Positions 53,559 to 63,000 of a DNA stretch of 64,000 bases are shown piece by piece; within the stretch, counting starts at the first letter, position 1; every line of letters starts with the position of its first letter. The notes beneath the pieces are model-generated. The model made no database searches and was not told where the DNA came from. It saw only the letters and a program-made list of their open reading frames with translations. The DNA comes from Robiginitomaculum sp. (lineage in GTDB: Bacteria; Pseudomonadota; Alphaproteobacteria; Caulobacterales; Maricaulaceae), in assembly GCA_016765135.1 (NCBI GenBank), contig JAESQN010000031.1, positions 152,801-216,800 on the forward strand. Direction: 5' to 3'. The translations under genes and the position numbers were made by a program.

Positions 53559-56429
53559 CTATCCATATGCGTCAAAATTATGGGTGGTCGCAATTGTAAT
53601 TTGGTGCGCTAATTGTGTCGCCCTGTGTAGCGGTTTGATAACCGTTTCGGCTAGGTGCGGGAAACCTTCTGCGCCCGCAAATACGTTTTCTGTTTTTTCG
53701 ATCAGCTTCTTTGTCCACGCCGTATCCGTTCCGGTTGCTGGATATTGGGCTTTCAGATCTTCAAGGATTTGCGTAGTTTGAAAATCTTGCAAACGCCGAA
53801 GGACATCCAATCGCGACAGGCCACTCGGCGCGTGAACCGGAAGATCGGCGGCTATCAAATTCATCTTCATGATAATACTAAGCCGCAACGCATGTAAGAA
53901 TATACTAGAATTATCAGACTGCGTATCCGTTTTTGCAAAAGATTTAGCCGTTACGAGATGATCTAGTTTCAATACATTCGCAAGATTAATCATTTTCGAG
54001 CAGGCGGGATTATGCGCCAGTGTTTGGGCAATGGTCTTGCACCGCGCAATGTGTATGCCGTTTTGCGCGCCCATTTTCTCGTCCATTTGCGCGCCCATTT
54101 GTTCGCTCATGGCCCAGCCAATCCAGTAGCCAGGGTCGAACAGCCTCGCATAGGCGGTCAGGATAAATACATTGGAACGGGCTGCCGCAGTTTGCGCCAA
54201 GCCGAAGACGGATTTTAACCGATCGGAATGCGCAAACACTTCGGCGAATTTATCGATGTCAATATTAGCCGCCCGACCTAAACCAAAATAAACATTGGCG
54301 GGAATACCAAATTGTTGCAAAATTGCATTGTGGGGAATGGCTCGAAGCTGGCGCGGGTCGATAGTGCTGGTTTTTGTTTCCATATTGGCGCGTTTGACGG
54401 CACGTGACCCTGTTGGCACCAAAAGGTTTTGCCCAAAGCTCTCAAGCACACCGATATAGTCTGGATTGTTATAAAGTTGATTTTGTTCAGACGACAAGGT
54501 TTGGAACATATCCCACGAAAAATCACGCTCGATGTAGAACGGATCCTGGCCGGATCCGCCTTCAGCTCCATCTTTAGTTCCTCCCGCAACCCCACTGTCT
54601 TTTTTGTGGCGAGAGTTCAATAGGGACAAAACGCTGGCATGGGCGAGCGTGTCAGTTTGAAACCAAAGAAAACCATCCCCGCCCTGGAAGCTGGTTTCGT
54701 GGCATAGGTTGATATTCCGTTCGGCAAATTGCGTTTTTGCCCACGGTGACAAGACATAGTCTAACCGATCTGCGACCGCTCCCGGATGACCACCGCGCCC
54801 GGTGGATTCGCCGTGGGTGTTGAAGATGAGAGCCGTGACATCTTCCATGCCGTGCTTAGCCATTTGCGCAGCAAAATGCGATTGTAGGCGTTCAACGGAA
54901 AGTGTCGCGGGGATTTGCCCCATAAACCGGCCAGCGTCAGAAAACCCGGTTTGAATCGCAAATATACCGCGTTTTTTAACGTAGGATTTATAGACATCAT
55001 GGGATAACATTTTGTCAATGATGCGTCCGCCGTTATTGAGCGCCGTAGCGGTCTCGAACAAGGGCGAAATATCCAAATGGTTGTCAAGCCCGTAAAGCTT
55101 GGCGAGGTACAACATACCCAGCGGGATCAAGCTGTCTTCACATTCCGCGATCAAAAGCCGGATCGGTGTTTGCTCATCGATATATTTATGAATTTGTGCC
55201 GTCAGGATCATTTGCTGATGCGCTGTATTTGGCTCAAGTTCTAAGGAAGCAAAATTTACAGCACGGGGTTCGGTTTTGCGGATCAATTCGGATACGCGGT
55301 TCAGGAGTGTGCGGCTATCCCCGCTCCCTGCTTTAATCCCGAACGTTGCGCGGATACCGTCCATGACATGGCGGCTATTGAGCCGGAAATGAATACGTGC
55401 CGTGCCGAGACCATAGGTGCGCAGTTCTGCTCGCAAGCGCAGGAGGTTTAAGCGCGTCTCGTCATTTTGAGCCCCCGCAAGTGCGGCTTTGATGTAGGTA
55501 TACAAAGGCTTGGTGCTGCGCAAACGGTGCTCGGACTGGCGGGTTAGTTGATTGGCGGCCGCCACAAGATTGTCTTTTTGCGTCAAATCTGCATTAAATA
55601 ATGTCAGGTCTTTTTTCGTGCTTCGACAGGCGGATTCTAGGTGATCGGTGAGCATGGCCATGGCGGCTTTACCCGTAGCACTGAATTTTGCGGTGCCATT
55701 GATGGCAGCACAGCAATCGAGGTAATGTCGTAATTGCTTGTGCTTTTCCAGTAACCGCAAGCGGATCGCATCACCCCAACCGATATCTGAGCGGCCATCA
55801 ATATCATAGCCGACCCAGCTATAAACCTTGACCAGACACGGGGTGATTTCAGTCCAGGTTTGCGGGAAATGAGTTTTGGCAAATTCGAGAACTTGTGTAT
55901 TGACCAAATTTACGGCTGATTGAATGCGCGTCAATGTGTCTTGTGTTTGTTGGTGCTCTTCTTGCAGTGTCGGTGCGCGTTCTTGTAGGTAGGGAAGTTT
56001 TTTTAAGCCCTCCGCCTGCGCATCATATTCACCATCATCCTGGCTTGCTATATCACCAAGTACGGCGCGTATATCTTCGGATAAAGAAAATGTCGGGTGG
56101 GCGGTTAAAACAATACCTTGCGCCGGAGTTTCCGCCCAGGCTTTGAAAGCAAAAAATCCAGCTTCGGCCTGCTCGACGGCAATCGAGTTCAGCTTATTCT
56201 TGAGTGTGTCCAACTGCGCCAGGCCCGAGCGTTCGCGCAAACGACGTGCGCGCTCTATTGCCGAGCGGTCTGAAAGGGTTTTGACAATGGCCTCAACATC
56301 CCGAAACGCCAGCTCACGGGTCTCGATAAGTTTGGACATATCGTAAGCCAAGAGCTTGACAGGGTTTGCTTGTGGGTCACTTTTTACGACCTCTTGGTGG
56401 AAAGCCAAGCGGTCATCAAAAGTGTCCAA
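53559..56429 (-). CDS. PEP carboxylase-family protein with altered active site
   Basis: The 956-residue protein keeps the PEPC frame: GIVLTAHPTFSLSEDI (H111), SPLFETATALNNGGRI (455-470), GFSDAGRFMG (495-504) and FNTHGESTGRGGHPG (536-550). Against E. coli PEPC, the K546 position of the SDSxKD motif is R501, H579 is N537 and R581 is H539, so catalysis of bicarbonate addition to PEP is doubtful. It may be a regulatory or repurposed relative. It lies between gap and zwf on the same strand. Start TTG 56429 is weakly supported; an ATC at 56459 follows an AGGAGG at ideal distance. Confidence 0.72.
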   Translation of the reverse strand: MDTFDDRLAFHQEVVKSDPQANPVKLLAYDMSKLIETRELAFRDVEAIVKTLSDRSAIERARRLRERSGLAQLDTLKNKLNSIAVEQAEAGFFAFKAWAETPAQGIVLTAHPTFSLSEDIRAVLGDIASQDDGEYDAQAEGLKKLPYLQERAPTLQEEHQQTQDTLTRIQSAVNLVNTQVLEFAKTHFPQTWTEITPCLVKVYSWVGYDIDGRSDIGWGDAIRLRLLEKHKQLRHYLDCCAAINGTAKFSATGKAAMAMLTDHLESACRSTKKDLTLFNADLTQKDNLVAAANQLTRQSEHRLRSTKPLYTYIKAALAGAQNDETRLNLLRLRAELRTYGLGTARIHFRLNSRHVMDGIRATFGIKAGSGDSRTLLNRVSELIRKTEPRAVNFASLELEPNTAHQQMILTAQIHKYIDEQTPIRLLIAECEDSLIPLGMLYLAKLYGLDNHLDISPLFETATALNNGGRIIDKMLSHDVYKSYVKKRGIFAIQTGFSDAGRFMGQIPATLSVERLQSHFAAQMAKHGMEDVTALIFNTHGESTGRGGHPGAVADRLDYVLSPWAKTQFAERNINLCHETSFQGGDGFLWFQTDTLAHASVLSLLNSRHKKDSGVAGGTKDGAEGGSGQDPFYIERDFSWDMFQTLSSEQNQLYNNPDYIGVLESFGQNLLVPTGSRAVKRANMETKTSTIDPRQLRAIPHNAILQQFGIPANVYFGLGRAANIDIDKFAEVFAHSDRLKSVFGLAQTAAARSNVFILTAYARLFDPGYWIGWAMSEQMGAQMDEKMGAQNGIHIARCKTIAQTLAHNPACSKMINLANVLKLDHLVTAKSFAKTDTQSDNSSIFLHALRLSIIMKMNLIAADLPVHAPSGLSRLDVLRRLQDFQTTQILEDLKAQYPATGTDTAWTKKLIEKTENVFAGAEGFPHLAETVIKPLHRATQLAHQITIATTHNFDAYG

Positions 56430-56468
56430 CCATTCCTGTGCTGAGCGCCTGCGAGTGATAGTAGCCTC

Positions 56469-57476
56469 CTAAACAAATGAACCAATGACCGATGCTGTGT
56501 CTAGCATACGGTTCGAGAATGCCCACTCATTATCATACCAAGCCATGACGCGCACAAGATGTTTCTGGTTCACATAGACTTGATCCGCAACAAAGCTTGC
56601 GGAATGGGGGTCGTGGTTAAAATCAGATGATACGAGCGGTTCGTCAATATAGCCCAAAACGCCTTTAAATTCATTTTCACTGGCATGTTTGAAGCGGTGC
56701 TGAATATCCACAATATTAGCGGGCTTATCGGTTATCACTGTTAGGTCGACCACTGAAACATTGGGGACAGGTACACGCAACGCAACGCCGTCCATCTTAC
56801 CGTCTAGTTCAGGTAAAACTTTGCCAATCGCCTTGGCGGCTCCGGTCGTGGACGGCACCATAGACAAGGCAGCGGCGCGCCCCCGGTACGGATCTTTGTG
56901 CATGCTGTCATGTGTTGGTTGATCGCCGGTATAGGCATGGATCGTTGTCATCAACCCACTTTTAACACCATAATGTTTGTGTAATACCTTAAGCACTGGC
57001 GCTAAGGCATTGGTGGTACATGATGCGTTCGATACGAAAATATCCGAAGCATCGATGATATTATCGTTCACACCGTAAACGACCATTTTTGTATTGTCTT
57101 TGGCGGGAGCCGACATCAAGACACGCTTGGCCCCGGCCATAATATGTTTGCCGCAGACATCCTGCGTTAGAAAAAACCCGGTACACTCCATGACGATGTC
57201 AACCCCCAGCGCCGCCCAAGGTAGGTCTTCAGGATCGCGTTGAGCAAAGCAGGGGATAACTGTGCCGTTGACGACGATTGCACCCTCTTGTGCGCTCACT
57301 TGTCCGGGAAACGGGCCGTGGACACTGTCAAATTTTAAAAGATGTGCCAAGCGGGTGCTGTCGGCGAGGTCGTTAATGGCAACAATTTCCAGATCATCAC
57401 GCCCGCTCTCAAATAAGGCCCGTAAAACCATACGGCCAATGCGGCCAAACCCATTGATAGCGATTCGATTGCTCAT
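56469..57476 (-). CDS. gap: Glyceraldehyde-3-phosphate dehydrogenase
   Basis: Start ATG 57476 (MSNRIAINGFGRIGRMVLRAL) gives 335 residues. Catalytic Cys is in SNASCTTNALAPV, followed by the expected TIHAYTGDQPTHDS, RGRAAALSMVPSTTGAAKAIG and WYDNEWAFSNRMLD. It oxidises glyceraldehyde 3-phosphate, the common product of the KDPG and KDPGal aldolases. First gene of the gap - PEPC-like - zwf unit, with two LacI-type operators upstream. Confidence 0.97.
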   Translation of the reverse strand: MSNRIAINGFGRIGRMVLRALFESGRDDLEIVAINDLADSTRLAHLLKFDSVHGPFPGQVSAQEGAIVVNGTVIPCFAQRDPEDLPWAALGVDIVMECTGFFLTQDVCGKHIMAGAKRVLMSAPAKDNTKMVVYGVNDNIIDASDIFVSNASCTTNALAPVLKVLHKHYGVKSGLMTTIHAYTGDQPTHDSMHKDPYRGRAAALSMVPSTTGAAKAIGKVLPELDGKMDGVALRVPVPNVSVVDLTVITDKPANIVDIQHRFKHASENEFKGVLGYIDEPLVSSDFNHDPHSASFVADQVYVNQKHLVRVMAWYDNEWAFSNRMLDTASVIGSFV

Positions 57477-57508
57477 TTTTATATCCTTCAAGCCCACAAA
57501 TTTAACAA

Positions 57509-57560
57509 AATGACAGCGTTGTCATTAAGTGAGATAAGTCAAAATGACAGCGCTGTCAAT
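57509..57560 (-). promoter_or_regulatory. Two LacI-type operators upstream of gap
   Basis: AATGACAGCGTTGTCATT (57509-57526) and AATGACAGCGCTGTCAAT (57543-57560) are near-identical palindromes 34 bases apart, with the central CG pair typical of LacI-family sites. They lie between the LacI-type gene stop and the gap start, so that regulator is the obvious ligand. Confidence 0.8.
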
Positions 57561-57634
57561 ATTTGATGGAAAATTAGTAAAGGCCTAAGTGTTTTTAGTG
57601 GATGGCATTGTTTTGCAACACTATATTGTGCGTT

Positions 57635-58627
57635 TTACATTGTATCCCGGCGAAGAATATAGGTCTCGAACTCCAAAGGCGTGTTGTCGATTTTCCCGGT
57701 GCGTATCCTTTCCAACAAGGATTGGGTTATGGCTTCAGCCATCTCGCTGACAGGTTGATAAAGGGTGGTAAGCTGTGGCCAAATCGTGTGGCTTAGTTGT
57801 GATCCATCAAAACCAACAATTGCGAGATCGTCTGGTATATTCACACCGTGCTTGAGCGCCGCCATGACAACGCCTACGGCCATAGCATCATTGGCGGCAA
57901 AAATGGCGCTGATCTGTTTTTGCTTGGCTATTGCATTGGTATAGGTATCGAAACCGGACTTAACTGAAAAATCACCAGAATAAATCGGACAGTCTTCGCA
58001 ATTTATACCTGCGCCTTTCAGGGCATTTTGAAACCCTTGTATGCGCTGCTGCGAAGCCATATGGTTCGGCGGGCCACAGATAAAAGAGATATGTTTATGC
58101 CCTGCATCAATGAGAAGCTGGGTCATGCGCTTGGCCGCGCCGCTATTATCGATATATGCGGCGCACGAAATGCCAGGCTGGGTACCCGGAGAAATACGCA
58201 CAAAAGGTATGTTCCGTTCCAACAGAAATTGTAGAAGGTCAGCATCATCCGCCAGGGGTGCAGACAATACGAGACCGTCCACAGAATAGGTGTCTAAATA
58301 GGCGCTGGCTGTCTCGTAATAAGGCGCGGAGAGTTGTTCAGAGACAACAAAATACCCCGCTGATCGGCAGGCTTGGTGCGCACCTTCGAGGACGCGGCTT
58401 GTATAATCGGCATTGGAGTTATTGTGCCAATGGGCGATCACAAAGGATTTTTTGGAAGCAAGGCTACGGGCAGAAAAATTCGGTTTATAATTCAAGCTAT
58501 CAGCAACAGCCAAAACCTTTTCCCGCATTTCTTCACGCACATTAGGCTCGCGGTTCAAAACACGAGAAACGGTTTTCATGGATACACCAGCCTTAGCAGC
58601 GATGTCACTAATTGTAACAGTTTTCAT
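57635..58627 (-). CDS. LacI-family transcriptional regulator
   Basis: The 330-residue protein opens with the LacI helix-turn-helix MKTVTISDIAAKAGVSMKTV, hinge helix ARSLASKKS, then a periplasmic-binding-like domain with GPPNHMASQQRIQGFQNAL and IFAANDAMAVGVV. It lies upstream of gap on the same strand and likely binds the paired palindromes at 57509-57560, controlling gap, the PEPC-like gene and formerly zwf. The effector (a sugar or sugar phosphate) is not visible. Confidence 0.92.
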   Translation of the reverse strand: MKTVTISDIAAKAGVSMKTVSRVLNREPNVREEMREKVLAVADSLNYKPNFSARSLASKKSFVIAHWHNNSNADYTSRVLEGAHQACRSAGYFVVSEQLSAPYYETASAYLDTYSVDGLVLSAPLADDADLLQFLLERNIPFVRISPGTQPGISCAAYIDNSGAAKRMTQLLIDAGHKHISFICGPPNHMASQQRIQGFQNALKGAGINCEDCPIYSGDFSVKSGFDTYTNAIAKQKQISAIFAANDAMAVGVVMAALKHGVNIPDDLAIVGFDGSQLSHTIWPQLTTLYQPVSEMAEAITQSLLERIRTGKIDNTPLEFETYILRRDTM

Positions 58628-58813
58628 AAAGTGATGATTGCCATAGACAGGGGCTACGTCAAGAAAAACGTTCCTGTGTTACGTAATGCTCAGATTACCA
58701 GAAAACCGCATAAGCACAGCCCCGCTGCCCATCAGAATTCACGGCCTAATTGAGAGGTGTAACTTTAGTTTTTTGGTTGATCGTTAGGTACAACCATTGT
58801 TATAAGTAAATTT

Positions 58814-59347
58814 ATGATCAATCAATATACTGTGCTCACCCGGATCGCCTCTGCATGGTTGCTGGGCTTAATCTCAACAAGTTATGCGGCAACAGCTTTT
58901 GCGCAAAACAAGGGTGTCATGGACAGGAGCCTAGCCCCTGCAAGCAAGTTTGATTTGAGCCACTGGAACATCACTTTGCCTGTTGATCTGAATAAAGACG
59001 GTAAAGTTGATAGCATTAGCGTAAAAAAGATACAGAAATATTCCCACCCAGATTTTTTTTACCTTGATGACCAAGCCAACATGGTGTTTGTCGCTCCGAA
59101 TAAAGGGGCCAAAACAAAGAATACCAGCAACACGCGCAGCGAACTGCGCTATATGTTGCGTGGCAAAAACACGAAAATAAAAACTCACAGTGGCGGCAAT
59201 AATTTTGCTGTGCAGGCCCGCAGGGATTCAAATAAATTTGGTTCTGTCGGTGGCAAGATGGAGGCTACGCTCACGGTTGATCATGTTGCCGTTAATGCCG
59301 CCAATCCTGACAAGAAGCCAACTTTCGGGGCTTATATACGAAATTAG
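58814..59347 (+). pseudogene. PL7 alginate lyase, truncated
   Basis: The 177-residue frame has a signal peptide (cleavage after SYAATAFA) and the first half of an Alginate_lyase2/PL7 domain: FDLSHWNITLPVDLNKDGK, and TRSELRYMLRG with the catalytic R-x-E-x-R type motif, then GGKMEATLTVDHVAVNA. It stops shortly after KKPTFGAY. The usual Q-I-H segment and the C-terminal Y-F-K-x-G-x-Y-x-Q strand are lost, so the enzyme should be inactive. A rearrangement, not a simple point mutation, seems to have replaced the 3' half: the following bases do not continue the domain in another frame. Confidence 0.78.
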
Positions 59348-59556
59348 ACAAGGTTTTTCAGGGCGCGTTTATATTCATTCGGAGATTTCCAAATGAATAG
59401 ATGTTTGAGGGCTAAACAATCCCGCCACGCCGTTTTTTGGGGGATTGTCTTTTTCATTGAGGCCGCATTCTGCAAACCTATTTTTCTTGATGACGCTGGT
59501 ATCAAGTTTTCCGCCTGGGCGATTAAATTTTGTAGGTCGCGATATTTATTTGGCAT
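59344..59556 (-). CDS. Small hypothetical ORF in a decayed region
   Basis: A 70-residue frame from ATG 59556 (MPNKYRDLQNLIAQAENLIP), extendable to 59610, without a clear ribosome site. It is Lys-rich with no motif that I recognise. It overlaps the end of the truncated lyase gene by four bases on the opposite strand and lies among transposon debris, so it may be a remnant or chance frame. Confidence 0.25.
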   Translation of the reverse strand: MPNKYRDLQNLIAQAENLIPASSRKIGLQNAASMKKTIPQKTAWRDCLALKHLFIWKSPNEYKRALKNLV

Positions 59557-59700
59557 GATTGTTTTCTGAATTCCCTGAAAACCCAACAAGGTAGACTTAA
59601 TAATATACACACAACCACTAACCTAAACTAGAATTTAGACTTTTCTCAAGTCACCAGATGTTTTGAGGGCGTTTAAATGTAATACTGGGTATTGAAAGAC

Positions 59701-59915
59701 CTAACTAGACACAGAGTTCTTAATGGCTTCCATCTTTGCAAGCCATACAATCCTGACATGAGGCGTTCCACCTGATGCAGAACGAGCGACTTCCATCTGA
59801 ATGTCGTTGAATATCCAGCCGCTTTCTCGGAACAAATTTGTAATTAGGGCAATATCACTTTGGTCTGACATAACCATCGCCAATGTCCCCTCTGGTTTGA
59901 GGTGATGTGAGGCGT
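59701..59915 (-). pseudogene. SAM-dependent methyltransferase C-terminal fragment
   Basis: About 70 codons read HHLKPEGTLAMVMSDQ, LFRESGWIFNDIQMEV and HVRIVWLAKME, which looks like the last strands of a class I SAM methyltransferase. There is no N-terminal SAM-binding half upstream; the sequence joins directly to an IS5-type transposase start in a different frame. It is a remnant created by deletion or transposition. The exact family is uncertain. Confidence 0.5.
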
Positions 59916-59993
59916 CGACTTGCCGCGTACCTTGGTCGGTAAGGCTGGTTGAATATACCGCCATTCAGTTTCGCTCATATCATATCGTGCCAT
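59916..59993 (-). mobile_element. IS5-family transposase N-terminal remnant
   Basis: From ATG 59993 on the minus strand the frame reads MARYDMSETEWRYIQPALP followed by TKVRGKS, the characteristic N-terminus of IS5-group transposases. After about 26 codons it runs into unrelated sequence. CCATCA/TGATGG, a short inverted repeat just upstream (60004-60020), may belong to the old element end. Confidence 0.6.
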
Positions 59994-60073
59994 AACAAAT
60001 CTCCATCAAATCATGATGGAAACAATGAATCACACATAGGCTGACTTGGGAATCATTTTTATGAGTACACTAC

Positions 60074-63000
60074 CTAGTTTCCGTTACCGCTCGCACTTGC
60101 CATAGCCATATGGAATGTAGGATTGACGACATTGTTATAATAACCATTTGCAGTGTTATACGTATCGTATGCGTTGACTGCTGCACCTGCCCCCAACGCA
60201 GTGGACGCATTTTTTACGGCTGATTTACCTTGACCCTTTGCCCACGACTTAGCTTCTTCAGCCGCATTTTTAGCCGCATTTTCCATGACATGCTTGCCAA
60301 AACCTTCAGGAGAAAATTCCATTTTACAGAGCTTAGCGGAATTGGCCTTTGCAGATTCTGGGGATTGATTTAATACGGCATCTTCATCATCAATCGCCTC
60401 ACTTACATAGCCAAGCATTAATGTAGAATAGCACCAAAGCTTGTTCTCTTCGCGTTTAAAAGAAGCAATTTGCCCTAACAAACTGCCTGCAACCGGATTA
60501 AGTCCTGCGTAACCCGCTAAATTGGTATACACCTCATACATTTTATCAATCTTATCAAATTCTTTTGCCAATTCTTCAATATGCCCGCCTTTGGCCATGA
60601 TGCCTTTGCCAATATAAACACCTTTAAAAGCTTTCAAAGATGCCCCATCCGCAACCCAAACCCAATCATGGTTGCCACTTACCTGGATTGTTTTGATGGA
60701 ATCCGGTTTATCACCGGGCATTTTGACAGGGGGATCATTTTTCCAAATTTCCACAACCAGATCATCCAGATTGGCGGCGAGGACAGTCTCAACCGCATTT
60801 TGTCCGCCTAAAACATGGCTTTCGGCAATAGAACCAGCCACTTCGAGGCGAAGAATATCATCAGTTTTTTCCACCCCATATCCTCTTGTCCACCTATCAA
60901 CAACATCAAATATCTGGGTTTTAACTTGGCTTGTGGGACCCGGCAAATATAGAGATCTCTTTAGGTAAATGTTTGGCCCACCCGATAGCAAGGCCTTCCC
61001 TCCAGAACCCAAATTAGTAAGTGTGCGAAATCCGTTAATGTTGGCCACAAGGTCGTAGGAGGGACGATCATATATATCTGTGTGTTCAGTAGTGTTGTTA
61101 TTGTCTTGAGCACGTAAAACTTGAATCCAGTTTGAAATGTAGGAGGCTGTCGCTATGTTCGGCGCGAACCCACCATGGTCAAACATAATGTCCATTCGGC
61201 CGATTAAATGCCGACCCACATTTGGGTCATCTAAATAAAACAAATCACGTTTTGATACCCGCTCTATCCAATATGGCTCTCTCCAGTCACTCCAACCAGA
61301 ATAGCTACCCGTTTTAAAGACAAAGAATAATTTGGGTCTAGTTGGCTTCACCAATTTAGGCTCTTCATATACCCGCTCCACACTCAACACAGTGCCTCGG
61401 AGCTTAATAGATATATTTCGCGCATTAGGTATTTCGGCAATGTCTTCAAAATTTTCAGGGGTGTTGATCGCATCTATAACAGTTTCAGTAGCGACACTCT
61501 CTTGATCTGTATTTTCAGCTACAATACCACTTGGAATAAGGTCTACATATGCTTCACATTCCAGCTCATCAAAGCAACTGCCCCGGGCTGTGTAACTTAG
61601 TGTCGCATAGCTGCTCAATTGTCGTCCGATTAATGAATAGACGTCATCGAGGTTTCCAACGTCAGTAATCGTAAACGCAATGCCGTTCGTTCCGTCTGCT
61701 ATTTGGTGAATTAATTTATGATCAGCATTGGCGCCAAGGGCGATCCCGATCACACGAATGTTTTTGGCATTAAGAATTTTTAGCGTTTTTTCTAAGGACC
61801 CCCCGACATTATCTTTCCCATCTGTCAGGAGAACGATCGTTCCATTGGCAAGAGAAATATCTTCTGCCGCTTTTTTTAACGCCGCATGAATACCGGTAAA
61901 AGAGCGTTCTGCCAGTCCGTTCACGGCTTGTTTAATGTTTGAGCCATCCCCTAGAGGGCCAAGCTCAACCTCGATGATCGCATCACTAGCAAAGCTAATC
62001 AACCCGACAGGTGTTTGCGGTGGAAGTGTCTTAGATAACTTGATGATCGCCTGTTTGGAAAGTTCAAATGCATTGATATCAATCATACTTCCGCTGACAT
62101 CGCTCACAATAGAAATGGCCCCACTGCTTGGTATCAATTTATCGATCCTGTATCGAACGGTCTTGCCATTATCAGTAATTTTCAAATGTTGTGGTAATAC
62201 AACGCCCGTCCCTTGCCCTTCAAACGAGACCTGCACATCAACATTTGGATAATAGGTGGTATCAATACTTGCGATTTTTATCCCTGTTACCGCTTGCGGA
62301 TCCATAGGTACAATATCTAAAATGTTTGCAGAGGGCTGCTCCAATCCCAAGCCAGGCGTCCACCCTTCTGTCGAAAAAGGACGCCCTGTAATACTTTGCG
62401 CTTCAACTTGCAAGACCGGTGTCCAAACGTTCACACGTGTCGGGTCTGGCGATCCATCAAGAAATTTAATCGGGTCATGTGTGGGCAAAAAACCAAAGGA
62501 GATGTCATGTCCTGCCGTTTGGCCTTCCCAATGCAAAAGCGGTTGTTCAATCCCGCGACTATCGCGCATCCATAGCTCTATGTCCGTGGGTTTAGCCGGG
62601 TATTCGTTCCAAAAAACAGTGTCGGTTTCAGGCCTAACTTGATCCGGGTAAGTTGGATTAAAATAACGTTCTTTTCCGCCTTCTTTTGTTGCGACTACAT
62701 AGACGTGACGGAAGTTCGGGTTTTTATCTGCCCACCAAGAATACGAGTAACTCAATTTATCATCAAGAATAGTGATGGCTTTATCTACCATTGCGCTCAT
62801 TCTTTTGGCTTCTTGGTCAACGGTTTGTTGTAATTGATCAACATGTACATCTTGTTGCTTCAAATCATAGCCAATATGCTTGGCAATTTTCTTCAAGACC
62901 TTACTTTGCTTGCGCTTAAAATTTCCCGATTGCGGAACAGCTTTTGAATCCTCAATTTTATATAGTTTTGTCTCCCAACCCATTTCTTGCAATATTGCCG

